Assembly (NCBI GenBank): GCA_004194705.1
Contig: SADC01000935.1
Span: forward strand, 1 to 64,000
DNA length: 64,000 bases
Direction of reading: 5' to 3'
From: Ditylenchus dipsaci
Lineage: Eukaryota > Nematoda > Chromadorea > Rhabditida > Anguinidae
The notes under the pieces: generated by a model
What the model was told of the DNA's origin: nothing
Database searches by the model: none
What the model saw: only the letters and a program-made list of their open reading frames with translations
Shown here: positions 39,340 to 51,300 of the stretch, one piece after another
Layout of the letters: the number at the start of each line of letters is the position of its first letter
Position numbering within the stretch: the stretch's first letter is position 1
Program-made: the position numbers and the translations under genes

Positions 39340-39826
39340 ATCAGTGGATTAGCCTTGGGCATATCTTCTCGCTCTACAAGTCTCCCGGCCCAAAGACTAC
39401 GAATCACGCGGAAAGCTATCATGGAAACAAAGAGAGCACTTCAGAACGAAAGCGCCGCTGGAGAGTGGATAGCATGCTTCAAAGATGTAAGAGTAACCAA
39501 GCATTAAGATCCCTCTTTTGTGCAATTTACTGTTTACTTTTTCAGCTACAACACTCAGAAGAATTTAATGCCTATGATGTGTTTGAGGGGAGACAGCCGC
39601 CGCGCCCACAATCCGAACTCTGTCAACAGCTCACCGAGGAATTGGTCACAGCGGAAGTGTATTTCGACAATGTCTTGGAGCATCAGGTGGAGGACGAGAA
39701 CTTTCAGAGAAGCTTCGGAGCTATCTGCAGCGCGTGGGGCATTTGATGGGATTCAATGGGAGCATCGACGCAATTAAGAGATTCCTTGCGGAAGAAGAGG
39801 TGGCGAGCGAGCAGAGAAAATCATAG
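39340..39826 (+). CDS. Putative transposon-encoded protein, two exons, frame-broken
   Basis: Exon about 39340-39489 (RLRITRKAIMETKRALQNES...WIACFKD|) and a second exon from 39546 after TTTTTCAG (LQHSEEFNAYDVFEGRQPPR, QLTEELVTAEVYFDNVLEHQ). After about 39700 the best continuation is in another frame (EKLRSYLQRVGHLMGFNGSI, then DAIKRFLAEEEVASEQRKS and stop). Helical, acidic, unrecognised. It lies wholly inside the inverted GGTGACAAT boundaries. Confidence 0.45.
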
Positions 39827-40017
39827 AAGAAGGTGATCCAGCGGAAATTAATCTTTTTGATGTTTGAACATTGTGTGTGCTCGTGGTTGTAATGTTTTTT
39901 GTTTGTTTGATTTCGGAATAAAACTGCGTCTCAGTATGAAAATTGTCACCAATCGATAGTTGTCCGTTCATAGTGAGCAAAGCCGGCCAATTCTCGTAAC
40001 AATTCACGGACCACACA

Positions 40018-40165
40018 GTTTAGCTAAACTCAAGCTCAAATTTTTTTTGAGTTTAGCTAAACTCAAACTTTTGTTTGAGTTTGACTTTAGCTAAACTCAA
40101 ACTCAAACTTTTTTTGAGCTTGAGTTTAGCTTGAGTTTGACCTTGAGGGTCAAACTTTTTGAGTT
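40018..40165. repeat. AAACTCAAGCTCAAA / TTTAGCTAAACTC palindromic repeats
   Basis: Five or more copies of 'GAGTTTAGCTAAACTCAAAC' and fragments, in alternating orientation. A group B end (GAGAAAATACGG-TA) follows at about 40198-40212. Confidence 0.65.
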
Positions 40166-40468
40166 TGAGCTCGAGTTTTGAAAACACTGCCCATAAGAGA
40201 GAAAATACGGTAATTGTGTTGCTGTAACTGATCTCGTTGCGAAAAGTGTGAAACGTTCTACGAAAATTTTTTTTCTATTACGACAATAGCAATTAAACGG
40301 TAAAGATTGTGTATGAATGCTTTTTTTCGTGGACAAATAATTTTTTTCGTGGCACATTTCAGAATTTTAGCAAACCAAATCAATTCGCGTTCTTAATCGC
40401 GTTCCCGAGACTGAAGAAAATATCCTGATTTTTACGGGCTTTTTGCTAATTTACTCTCTAATTTTCAG

Positions 40469-41316
40469 CAAAATGGCAAGGTTATTCGAAGACAATGGGT
40501 ATATCGCAAGAACAATCGGTTGTGGAGAACTTTGCTAGGAACATGATGGACGCATGACCTACGACTATGAAGCTCCTGAAAATTTGCTGGTGAATTTCGA
40601 CAATCCGATGCCGGGGATCCATCATAGCTATGGTTAGTGCTTTTCAATTTCTGCCTTTTCGCTTGCAACAATGCCTTCAAATATGTCCTCGCTATCATTA
40701 AGAGCCTACCTTACGATTATCTCTTCATATTTTTAACTTTTCCCTTCGCAGATGACTAGTCTCTTTAACCGCGAATTTAACATTTAACCACTTCAATGGT
40801 TAATAGCTTTACATATACCCGGACGCTTTAGCTATCTTTTTCAACTCAAACCCCTCATACTGTTAATTACTGTAGATATTATATCACTAAAAAGAGCAAA
40901 AAACTTTTGATGTTCAGTAGCATGGTTTTTCATGGCATGTGGTCGGTCGCTTCTGAGTCCCAATATTTCACTACCGACAATCTATTACTAACTCTATTAT
41001 TCTCAGGGTTGCATGGCTTCATCGCGACGTTTCCAAAATGAACCGCAAAGTGCGTGACCAAGTCAGAATTCTATTCGGAGATGAAATGAAGCCAGGCCTG
41101 CCGAACGTCTTCAAAAATACCGTGTCTACCAATGCTGAGCTGTGGAAGCTGAAGCATCTCATTGAAGTTAGGCCGTTAGCATTTCCGTGTGGTGAACCGA
41201 CGCTGGACAGCATCAAAAATCTAGAGATCATGGTTGATGGCAAGTGCGTCAAAATTTTGCGACTGTCAAATGACTCGATACAAAAACTAACTACATACAC
41301 CGACTCGATACATTGA
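40469..41316 (+). CDS. Probable mitochondrial large-subunit ribosomal protein L30 (uL30m)
   Basis: Two visible exons: 40469-40632 and 41007-41316. Exon 1 reads NGKVIRRQWVYRKNNRLWRT, then after a one-base shift near 40540 EHDGRMTYDYEAPENLLVNF and DNPMPGIHHSY. Exon 2 reads RKVRDQVRILFGDEMKPGLP followed by NVFKNTVSTNAELWKLKHLI and EVRPLAFPCGEPT. The last part aligns by eye with the uL30m block 'VHKN...N..L...KHLI.I.PL..P.G.P'. uL30m is a component of the mitoribosome large subunit. The C-terminus may be spliced near 41231 (a GT follows LEIM); the downstream frame (KLTTYTDSIH) is within a 'GACTCGATACA' repeat. A mitochondrial targeting exon upstream was not found. Confidence 0.5.
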
Positions 41317-41696
41317 CAACTCGATACACCGACTTGATACACTTTTTTTACCTCAATTACTTCGGCCATTCCGCTCATATCACTACCTACTACTTAGAAA
41401 CCGTTTTAGAATATCGTGATTAGTACACGAAAGGGTTTAGGAAGCCAAAAATAAAAAATTCATCAACTGGACAAACAGATCCCCATGTGGTAATGAATCA
41501 TCATTTATATTTATTATTTTTTAGTATCGTCAATTATCATTAGAAAATGCATGCAGTTGAAATGGGGATGGGACATAACACCGCGGCGACGAAACACCGC
41601 CTACGACAAAACACCGCCGCCAAAACAACTATTTATCCTGAAATTCTTAAAAGCATGGATACACCTTTTTTCTATTCTAAAACTTATCTGTCTCAG

Positions 41697-44070
41697 AAAT
41701 TTGCGAATGGATGATCTACTGAAAAGACCCTACGCTGCTTTCTCAAACAAGGGCGCAAAGAAGTACGTTCATGAAGGAAGGATGTATGTCAAGAATCGCG
41801 ATCTCAAGGGTTTCAACAAAGGCAAAGTTTCGGCAGAATGTGACCAGCGGGCAATAGGCTGCAAAGGCAGTGCTTGGTTTTACGAAGGAGGTCAGTTCAT
41901 CAAGTAAGTTATTATGGTCGCATTGATTTATGGCGGATGAAAGGATGCTGGCTATGGTCAAGAAGGCTGTCAAGGCATGGAAAGAAATTGTCCCATGGAT
42001 TATCTGTCAGGTATTGCCTACAACGTCCGAATGGCGCAAGGTCCTTATCAGTTTACAGAAGCACAAGAAGAACTAAAATTGTTGATATTTAATGAACAAG
42101 AAAATGAACAAGTTTGCCAGAAGACAAACGAAATCATGCAGGAGGTAAAATTTTGACATAAAATTCCATGCGAATCGAATTTATATGAATATAGATGCTA
42201 GAGCCAGGGATGAGAATTTATGGTTAACTAGGCCTTTTTTCAAATACATCAACCGGCCTAAAATAGGCCCGCGCCAATTTGAATTAGACTTAGGCCTAAA
42301 TAGGCCTATCTTAAGGCTAGGCTAATAAGCCTATTTTCAGGCCTATTTTTTGGCGGGAATTTGAAATACGTTTAATTTTCAGACGATTTTTTTTGCTTTT
42401 CGCAAATTTTTCATTTTTTCCTCAGAATTTCACCCTAGAGTGGACAAAAGCCGCTGAAAGTTAGTTTATCAGAGGTGTACCAAGTGGAGGTAAACATTTT
42501 TTGACCATTTATGGGTATTCGCCATCTATCTCGGTGAATCGATTATTTGCAACATCTTTTTAGGAATTTGATAATTTTAGCTTCGAATTAATGTTCAGCA
42601 TGCTCGATTTACTTGTAAAACTGCTCTTAAAGGTCTAACATTATCGTAAAATTTCAAATTACTCTCGAGACAAAAATGATTCAAATATTGAATTTTCTGA
42701 GAAGTTTAAATTTTTTTTGTCTCGAGAGGAATTTGAATTTTACGATAATGTTATACCTTAAAGAGCAGTTTTACAAGTAAATCGAACATGCTGAACACGA
42801 ATACGGTGCTAAAATTGACAAATTCCTAAAAATATGTTGCAAATAATTGATTCACCGAGATAGATGGCGAATACCCATAAATAGTCGAAAAATGTTTAGC
42901 TCCCTTTGGTAAACCTCTGAAAAACTAACTTTCAGTGCCTTTTGTCCACTCCAGGGTGAAATTCTGAGCAAAAAAATAAAAAATTTGCCGAAAAGCAAAA
43001 AAATCGTTTAAAAATTAATATATTTCAAATTCCCGCCAAAAAAATAGGCCTAAAATTAGGCCTATTAGGCCTAGACCTAAGATAGGCCTATTTAGGCCTA
43101 AGTCTAATTCGAATCGGCGCGGCCTATTTTAGGCCTAAAATAGGCCTAGTTTACCATAATTTCTCATCCTGCCTAGAGCTCAATCAGTCGAACGACCAAG
43201 TCATCGTCACACGTTTTGGAATAGACTTGACCAAAAAGGACCTCAGCAGACTTGAGCCTGGATGTTGGATCAATGACAATCTAGTCAACTTTTATTTGGA
43301 GCTCATAAAAGACCGTTCGATCTCAAATTCTTATCTCACAAAGGTACTCTTTTTGTGATTGTTAGTTTGATTAACAAATTTCTGAGCAGATATTCGTCTA
43401 CAATACTCAGTTCTATGAAAAGCTCTTAAGAAATCAGTCTTTTCCATGAAAGGATAGGGTGACCAATCAGATATCTTTGAGTGTGACGTTTTGTTGGTTC
43501 CTATTCATAGAGCTGATCATTGGGCACTTGTGGTATACTTTTTCGTTTGACGGCCCACTCTTAGATCTTTTGCTCAGGTTGTTAAAATGAAAAAGGAGAG
43601 ACTGCTTTATCATGACTCATTGCATGGCGATGACAATAGTTGTCTCATACTGATCAAGTAAAAGTCTTTCTCATTATTTGGTTTCAGTATCTATTATCTT
43701 TTGCAGAGAGTATTTTCAAGTCAAGTCTTCGAAAAATCGAAATTCAACAATGGATCCAATCGATTGGCTTGGTCTTAACGACAAGGTATTTTTTAAATTT
43801 CAAAATTATTATTGATTAAGTTCTTTTTAGAGTGTTCCACAGCAGACAAATGGTTTCGATTGCGGTGTCTTCGTCTGCCAATTCGCAGAACGTGTGTCAC
43901 GTGACATTCGTCCACAGTTCAAGCAGGAAGACATGGATAACATTCGCAATCAAATTCCGCCGAATTTTTTTTGTTTTTTTACTGATTTCAATGTGGGACT
44001 AGGTAAATTGATATTTTCAGATTGTGTCCAAACTACCACAAACCATTCTAAACCACCTCAAGTACCCTAA
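41697..44070 (+). CDS. FLYWCH-finger plus ULP1 (C48) SUMO-type cysteine protease, disrupted
   Basis: Exons: 41697-41903, about 41930-42144, remainder of an exon from 43172 to 43343 (interrupted at 42205), 43390-43532, 43578-43657, 43707-43785, 43831-44070. The first encodes a FLYWCH-like module (YAAFSNKGAKKYVHEGRMYV...CDQRAIGCKGSAWFY). The protease region has GCWINDNLVNFYLELIKDRS, DIFECDVLLVPIHRADHWAL (catalytic His), RLLYHDSLHGDD (catalytic Asp), and QQTNGFDCGVFVCQFAERV (Gln and catalytic Cys). All ULP1 catalytic residues are therefore present. ULP1 enzymes cleave SUMO or related modifiers. FLYWCH plus ULP1 occurs in nematode genes and in Mutator-like transposons, so host or TE origin is open. 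A frame shift is needed near 43460. A hAT MITE splits the exon encoding MLELNQSNDQV. Confidence 0.82.
42205..43171. mobile_element. hAT foldback MITE inserted in a ULP1 gene exon
   Basis: A 967-bp near-perfect palindrome. Ends CAGGGATGAGAA and TTCTCATCCTG, with an 8-bp target duplication GCTAGAGC/CCTAGAGC (42197-42204 and 43172-43179, one mismatch). Arms repeat 'TAGGCCTA' sub-terminally and include the TCTCGAGAC pair at the centre. Arm identity looks very high, implying a fairly recent insertion. Confidence 0.92.
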
Positions 44071-44185
44071 AACCACCCTAAATACCCAAACCAAACCAAA
44101 ACCTGAAAAATTAAAATTTCTTTTTTTGAATGCGTTTTTGTGGACAAATAAATTTTTTCGTGGCACATTTCACCCTTGGTTTTTG

Positions 44186-44345
44186 AGGGATTTTGTGGTC
44201 AAATTATTTTGCCTTAAATACTGCGATATTCGCTTGTTGTCTTGTGAGTCTTTGTATTAATTCTGTTGCATTTTTCCTGCTGATAATTCTGGTATGTCGC
44301 ATTCGCAATTTCCTACAGAAAGTCGCCCAGGAATATGCCAAACCA
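44186..44345. repeat. Left arm of 2.9-kb inverted repeat pair
   Basis: 'GGGATTTTGTGGTCAAATTA', 'ACTGCGATATTCGCTTGTTG' and 'GGTATGTCGCATTCGCAATT' occur in reverse complement at 46962-47135. The intervening 2.6 kb holds other foldbacks. Confidence 0.75.
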
Positions 44346-44409
44346 AGTATCCTTCAAATTCCAACCCCACAAAAACAGCTAGTTTTAGTTTTTCTGCTGA
44401 AATTTTTAA

Positions 44410-44497
44410 GTGACGTTTGTGAGTGCGTGCATCTCAACCTTAAGCAACCAAGCCCCCTGCGCCCACGAAGGAAATGCAGGGGGCTTGGTTGCTAACG
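44410..44497. mobile_element. Group A core, partial
   Basis: 'GTGCGTGCATCTCAACC' plus the hairpin CAACCAAGCCCCCTGC...GCAGGGGGCTTGGTTG. Confidence 0.65.
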
Positions 44498-44740
44498 AAT
44501 TGCTAACTAGGAATTGCTAACAATTTTGTAATGAATAGTTAAATTGTTGTTGAATTGTTATCTCATTTATTTTTGTTTGTGTTCCACCAATAAAATCATT
44601 TGTTCATAAAATCATTACAAAAGAACAGAGAACAAAACGAACAGACGCTTTTCGAACAAACGAACTTTTCGAACAACTTTCGAACAAACGACGCGTACCC
44701 GTGGACACAGTGATTGTGGATTTTTTCTCTGGGTTTAAAC

Positions 44741-44828
44741 ACTTACGACGCTCTTTATAACCACGCTCTCTATAACGACTGAGTTTAGCCGGTTGCTTGA
44801 GAGTCGTTATAGAGAGCGTCGACTGTAC
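44741..44828. mobile_element. Group C-like palindrome remnant
   Basis: 'GACGCTCTTTATAACCACGC' pairs with 'GTTATAGAGAGCGTCGACTG' followed by TA. One end only is complete. Confidence 0.55.
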
Positions 44829-44909
44829 TCATATTTAGGGAGAAAATCAGCTTGGGGACCAAGGCAAAGTATTTTTACCATTTTATAGCAAAAATGGTCA
44901 AACATTTTG

Positions 44910-45205
44910 AAATGTCGTGATTAGCGCACAAAAATGACTATGGAAGCCAAAAAAAAACAAAAATGCACCAAATGGACACCCAAATTCACCAGGTGGTCGT
45001 CCACTCTATTAACACGGGAACTGCTGTACGTCCTGATGGTATGTCCTTGTGCAGAATTTTACGCTGAGCAAGATACAGCCGTTCCGTGTTAATAGAGTGG
45101 ACGACCACCTGGTGAATTTGGGTGTCCATTTGGTGCATTTTTTGTTTTTTTTGGCTTCCATAGTTATTTTTGTGTGCTAATCACGAGATTTCGAAATGTT
45201 CCGTA
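44910..45205. mobile_element. Foldback element about 295 bp
   Basis: Left 'GATTAGCGCACAAAAATGAC', 'CACCAGGTGGTCGTCCACTC'; right 'GAGTGGACGACCACCTGGTG', 'TTTTTGTGTGCTAATCACGA'. The arms are nearly perfect; the loop is about 55 bases. Confidence 0.8.
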
Positions 45206-46129
45206 AGTAGCAGGATGTCATATGAGCGGAATCATAAAAACTTGAAAAATACCATGGAAAACAGCATTTGACTACTGTCTTACCATCTTATAATGATCAA
45301 ATCGAACCTGAAAAGTTCAATATACTCGCTCTTCGATGTGCATACCTTCTCCCTACTATTACCTTCTCCCTTCCCCTCTTCCCCTTTAACGCTGCCTAAG
45401 CTAGCCTAAAATATTTACTAATAAAAATATATCGTTTTCATACGCATGAACCCTGTCAAGTGAAAATCCGTTACGAATTCACCAGTCGACGAATTCAGCA
45501 TTTGACGAATTCCCCGTAGACGAATTCACCTAGTTCCAAACAAGTACTTCACTATAAAAGGCCATAGCTCAGAATTTTCAGCATAAATCAGTGTTGACAC
45601 CTGAGAACATATTGTTCAGCGTTAAATTGAAGTCGATTAGTGCGTAGCATGTACGGTAGAAAAAAGAGGAAAGAGGAAATTAGAGGGGAAGGGGCTTAAA
45701 TTTTTCAACCCCTTTCTTTGGGGAAGCTTAAATTAGAAGAGGGGGCTCAAATTAGATTAAATACGGTAGCTAGCGAAGTTTTGACCGAGGAAGGATAGAG
45801 TATTTATGAGGGGTAGGATTTCGGTATTTTTTGGCACTGACGTTTTTTTGCAATTTTAATTAACATAATCATTTGCAACCATATACTGAAAATGACGCCA
45901 AGAAGCAGGGCTACATTTTGAGCACGAGGTTGTGAATGATCAAATAAAATAAATTGCAAAAGAACGTCCGTTCCAAAATAATAGTTCCAAAATCAAAAAG
46001 CAAAATCACTTTTTACGAGTGTTAAAAATCAGATTAACTGCTATTTGTATTGCAAGTTAAAAATTAAAATGCAAACGCCATGTTGTTTAATCAGAGCAAA
46101 TTGATCAGAGCAAAGCCCACGAGGTTTAT

Positions 46130-46320
46130 GCCGATTATTGGTGATTTGGGTTAGCCCACGTGGTTTAGGTCCCGTCCTGGTGGTTTTGGCCCGTTATTGA
46201 TGGTTTTGGTCCGATATTGGTGGCTTGGGCCCGTATTGGTAGTTTGGGTGTGCCCACGTGGTTTGGGCCCCATCCCGGTGGTTTGGGAACAATATTGGTG
46301 GTTTGGGTATGTCCACGCCC
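46130..46320. repeat. Minisatellite GTGGTTTGGGC(C/A)CG-type
   Basis: Imperfect 15-25-base units around 'CACGTGGTTTGGG' and 'TATTGGTGGTTTGGG'. The open frames across it are repeat artefacts. Similar units lie at 53.52-53.70 kb. Confidence 0.7.
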
Positions 46321-46495
46321 CAAAATCATGTTTTTTGTGTGTTTTAACAACTGAAACATGCTTGAAACATGTTTTTAGGTGGCGGAAAGCCATTTCCTGG
46401 GAAATTTTTTTTTATCAAAAATTGACCAAAACCATGATAACCCTTGTTGGTCGAAAATCGACTTAACAACAATATTAGAATTCATCAAGCATTTC

Positions 46496-46800
46496 TTCTA
46501 CGATTTGAAGCTCGATTTGAACATAGTTTTGAATACTGGGACCTACTGCATAAATAAGATGTCGTATGCATGTTTTTTATGCATCCAGAGTCACTTTCGA
46601 GTGATTTGTGTCTAAGGTATGTGGGTGTGCGCATCTCAACCCCAAGCCTCCAAGCCCTCTGCGCCCCGAAGGGGGCGCAGGGGCCCTGAGAGTAGGAGAT
46701 GCGCGCACTCACTTGCCTTAGATATAATTCGAGCAAGATTCTTGATCATAAAATGCATTTAGAGGCTCTTTTTGCCAAGTCCCATGTTGAAAAACATGGT
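46496..46800. mobile_element. Group A core copy
   Basis: Contains 'GTCACTTTCGAGTGATTTGT', 'GTGTGCGCATCTCAACCCCA', core 'CCCTCTGCGCCCCGAAGGGG' and 'GAGATGCGCGCACTCACTTG'. It is flanked by a wider inverted pair: 'GGTGGCGGAAAGCCATTTCC' (about 46379) and 'GGAAATGGCTTTTCGCCACC' (about 46855). Confidence 0.75.
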
Positions 46801-46961
46801 AACAAATTGAAATCATGGTTTTGCTCGATTTTGATGAAAAAAATTTTTCCCAGGAAATGGCTTTTCGCCACCTAAAAACATGTTTTGAGTATGTTTCAGT
46901 GGTTAAAACACACAAAAAACATGATTTTGGGGCGTTTTGCGAGGTGGCGATATAAGGTACT

Positions 46962-47135
46962 CCGACCTTGGCATATTCCTGGGCGACTTTCTGTAGGGAA
47001 ATTGCGAATGCGACATACCAGAATTGTCAGCAGGAAAAATGCAACAGAACTAATACAAAGACTCACAAGACAACAAGCGAATATCGCAGTATTTAAGCCA
47101 AAATAATTTGACCACAAAATCCCTCAAAAAACCAA
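46962..47135. repeat. Right arm of 2.9-kb inverted repeat pair
   Basis: Reverse-complement partner of 44186-44345 (CCTGGGCGACTTTCTGTAGG, GCGAATGCGACATACCAGAA). Confidence 0.75.
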
Positions 47136-47745
47136 GGGTTTTTGGACGAAATTGGGGTCGTAATTTTCTCAAAGTTTTACAGGACATCTTTTAAAAATAA
47201 AAATGCCACGTGATAGAGTACGAAAAATTGCATCAGACACGAGTGTTAGATCACAGGTAAGACTTTATTTCCTTCTTTTGAGAGGATAGAAGAAATAGTC
47301 TGGCAGCCTGGTCATAAGATGGACATACTAGTTTAATTTTACTCGTATCAGAATCAATATTTTCGAACACAATATTCGTGCAAATTGCATACCCAAAGAT
47401 ACTCAAGACTTTGAAGATTCTTTTTTTGCTGAAGCTGTCTGAATTTTAAAATAATTGTGTTGATTTCAAATATAATGAAATCGAGCCAGGTATGTCCATC
47501 TTATGACCAGGCTGCCAGCCTAATTCTTCTATGCTCTCAAAAAGAAGGAAAATACAGTCTTACCTGTGATCTAACACTCGTGTCTGATGCAATTTTTCGT
47601 ACTCTATCACGTGGGATTTTTATTTTCAAAACATGTCCTGTAAAACTTTGAGAAAATTACGACACCAATCAACAACCACTTGAATTTTCGTCCAAAAACC
47701 CTTGGGTTTTTGAGGGTTTTTGTGGTCAAATTATTTGTTGGTATT
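47105..47745. mobile_element. Foldback element about 640 bp
   Basis: Left 'CACAAAATCCCTCAAAAAAC' and 'TTTTCTCAAAGTTTTACAGG' pair with right 'CCTGTAAAACTTTGAGAAAA' and 'GGGTTTTTGAGGGTTTTTGT'. Inner arms pair AGACACGAGTGTTAGATCAC with GTGATCTAACACTCGTGTCT and GGCAGCCTGGTCATAAGATG with CATCTTATGACCAGGCTGCC. It shares its tip with the adjacent inverted repeat arm. Confidence 0.8.
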
Positions 47746-48396
47746 GTTTATTCATGAAAATTTTGTTATTGTATGCGAGAAAGAAAAAAAACATTTTCGC
47801 AAAAAAAATCGACCTTAAAAAATACGGGCGCTATATGACATGCCGGTCCATTTTTCTAAGTGGTCCCCCTTGTTCATTTTTCGTGATTTTTTAGCACTAG
47901 CTTCACGAAAGAGTTGACTAGCATGTGTTAAGAAGGACTCAAACATGAATGCAAAAACACGTTCGAGTCCGTCTTAACTTAGGCTGGCCTACATTTACAA
48001 ACATTTTTCCAAACATTCCCCCTCCTACGTTTTCCAAAATATACAAAGCTTGAAAATCGGTACCCATTGAGAGAAAGGGCCGAGAAATCGTCAAAATGTC
48101 ATTTGATGTCTCTACATAACATACCTTTTACCTCTACATAACATGAAACTCAGTATAACATAAGTTTTCCTGACTGCAGTCTGCAGCCAAAAAACGCAAT
48201 TTAATCGAAGTTGAATTTTGATCGAACATTCAAAGATAAAACTTTTTTAAAAATTGCGTTTTGACCACAGCTTAATTGTCGATAAATCGAAAAGGCAGAA
48301 AACTGTGTTTTCTTTTATTAAATTCTCGACTAAAATGAGCTTCTTTCACTGTTTGGCCTTTACGTGTTATTAATAAATAGTCAACAATTAACAATA

Positions 48397-51300
48397 TCAA
48401 GTAGAATGAGAAAAATTACTGTTGTTCTGTTTTGCTGGATTCAGGCTCCTCCGATAAAGTTCTCGTCTGAAGGTCGGAAAATTTTTTACCCAATTTTCCT
48501 TTTCTGTTGCCCAATTTTCTTGTTCTCTCAGAGCACAATCAACATTTTCAAGCAATAACTCTTCGTTGGTGTGCTCATTGATTAGGCGTAAATCAACAAA
48601 GCCTTCCATCCTTGGTCATACAAGCACAAAACGAATGTACAAGCTGATTTATCTGCGAGAAATATCTGGAAATAGCATGAATGCAGTCAAACTTTAATAT
48701 AGTGAACTTCTTTAGCCCAACACAGTCTAACTCGATAACGTTCTGTCGACACTTCATTTGGATAGGTACTCGACACTTTAAGTTAAAAAAAAACATCCCC
48801 ATAATTCGACACCATGATAAGCCGACACGCTGAAGCGGCCATAAAATTCTGGACTAGGATGTACTATTAGTTAAAATAATGTCATTTATGGTGGATATGG
48901 TGACCTATTCAGTATAGTAGCCTCTTAGCCTAAGAGTCTTAGGCCTGTTCCTAAAAGGGTGTCACTATATAGGGGTTTGACTGTATTCTTATAAGGAACT
49001 GAAACAAAGACTCACCTTCTGTATTTCATCAACTAGTTCTTTATTGAACTTTGGATCTTTAACATCAGTGATGTTCATCATTCTGCCCAAATGCTCTCCA
49101 AATAAAAGCTTTTGATGATCTTCATATTGTTGTGAAGAAAGGGGGTCGTGAAGCCAGGCAATCACTGAAGACATGTTCAGCCTATTGAGTTGTAAAGGGC
49201 CCGAGAAAGAATGATTTCGAATGCAGAAAGGCCAGCAAGACTTTTGATTGCCTGAAAATTATTGCTGACTATATATATTTTTTCTTTAAGAATAACGAGT
49301 TCAATCCGGTTAATGGACAATTTCAATTTTTCAAATATTCAGCATATTTACATGGTACAGCTTTTATGGTGTTAACCATGTTTCATTTCATTTTTAACAT
49401 AAAGGAAAAAAAATCTAGAGGTTAAAAAATAGACGGGTCGACTTGTCTATAAGAAAAAAAGTTATATGTGGCGTGTAAAAGGATAACTCGATAAATCCTG
49501 TGACAAAAATCGTCATATGATTCAAATCATATAATGTATTTGGTCATGTGATAAAATTTGTCATCGATATGATGGTAATTGAAACGAGCATCAGTCCAGA
49601 TCATATCGGCAAGACAGTTATGACAAAAAGCCGAATTTTGCATTTTATTTTTTTGTAACCAGAAAATGACAAGGATCACTAAAATTTCACCATTTCACCT
49701 AATTTTGGATGTTTATTCCAAATACAGTCGACTCTCTAAGGGACGGGCAAGTTACCACGTTCGTCACTTTATTGACATCCATTTTTTCAAGCTTTTACCA
49801 GTTCTGTTTGACAATCTGGTGCCGAACATTGCAAGAAATTCGATTTCGCCGATCATTTTTTGGAAAACAAAATTTTCTTCTCTAAAAAAGCAAACACTTG
49901 ATTAAAAACAGGATTTTCGTTAAATCGAATTATGTTAAATAGGGGTTTTGCGTTTTTAGACAATAAAAATTTAGTTTTATGAAAAATGATCGGCAAAATC
50001 GGAATTTTCACGATAATTGGGATCAAACTGTAAAAACAGAACTGCAAAAGACTTCAAAAATCAGGTTAAAAAAAGTGTCGGACCTAAGGTGGGAACGAAC
50101 TTCTGACCTTAAATTTATGTTATGTAGAGTTATGTTATATAAAGAGTCGACTGTATGATTATCTAATCTAGTCCGAAAACTTTCTAGAAATTCCATTCTA
50201 ACGATTGTTTCTGAAAAAATGAGCATTTTTACATCAAGACCTGCGGCTCGTATCATTAAGGCACATTTTTGAAAATTAGTTGGCCTTATACAGTCGCTTC
50301 TCGATTTAGTGTGTTCTCGGTTTAGTGTAACTCTTAATTTAGTGAACATTTTTCCGGTCCCCGCGAGCTACACTAAATCGAGAGGCGACTGTAAGGTGCT
50401 GCGGGTCTCAATGACAGAAAATCAAAATCTTTGCGATGCATCAGACTAGAGTATTAAATGTGTCGAATTAAATTTGTCAAAAGGCTGAGGTCAAAATTCA
50501 AAATTGTCAACTTACTTTTCTTTTTCTTCTGGTTAGTATATTTAACTGAATAATTCAGGCTTTTACATAGCACAAACGTCTTCTCCATTAATTCAGCTGC
50601 GAAGTCTTTTGTAGTCTCCTCACGAAGCCTAATAGTAACACAGGAATTCAGGAAACACTCAGGAGAAGTGCTTCTCAGATACTCGATCTCTTTTTCTGTC
50701 CACTCTTGTACAGGACTTATTGAGACGGCAAAAAACTTGACGAAGTTGGGTGGAATGTTTGAAAAATCAATAGAGTAATTTATGCAGAGCTGATTGTTTG
50801 TCTGAATTTCTTTTTAAAATTGGCAAAAATTTAAAAAAAAAACCTTGAATTATGTGTTTACTCCTTGAAATTTTGTTTTTCACCTCTATAAAAATTTCCC
50901 TACAAATTCAAATCTGAAAAAAAGTAAATATACCCGGAAAATATGTGAATCCCTCCTCAAAATATGTTAATCACTCTTCGAATTCAATTTTGCCCCTTCA
51001 ATTTTTTCATTTTATTCAAAGCCCCGTATTTTTTCAAAAAAAATAAATATGTAGATGCAAAAGATAAAGTTTTCTGTAATTTTAAAGCACCCTATAAACT
51101 TTGTTGCCTCAGAATTTTGACCCCTAATTTTTTTTGCTTATCTTCTAAAAAAACTTTCATATAAAAAGCTGATTATCCACGAAAGATTACGCTTTTTAAA
51201 AAAATTGGTGGAGAAAATATAAAAATGTAAAACTTTATATTTTTAAATTCTCAACATTTTTTTTCATACTTTTTTCAGAGTGTGATATATAATTTAATGC

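Larger units (their letters stand above)
38640..39965 (+). mobile_element. Candidate unclassified DNA transposon
   Basis: Bounded by the GATTGGTGACAATTTT repeat on the left and AAAATTGTCACCAATC on the right. Between them the + strand encodes exon-like blocks: DEEATAHALPGQSADVLYVV and CYFVCSGCRSLAPKGLMCRT (about 38.91-39.16 kb), RITRKAIMETKRALQNES and EWIACFKD (about 39.35-39.49 kb), then FNAYDVFEGRQPPRPQSELC and RVGHLMGFNGSIDAIKRFLA. The Cys-x-x-Cys block and the order resemble the N-terminal modules of nematode proteins linked to MULE-like elements. No catalytic domain is visible, and target duplication is not established. Confidence 0.5.
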
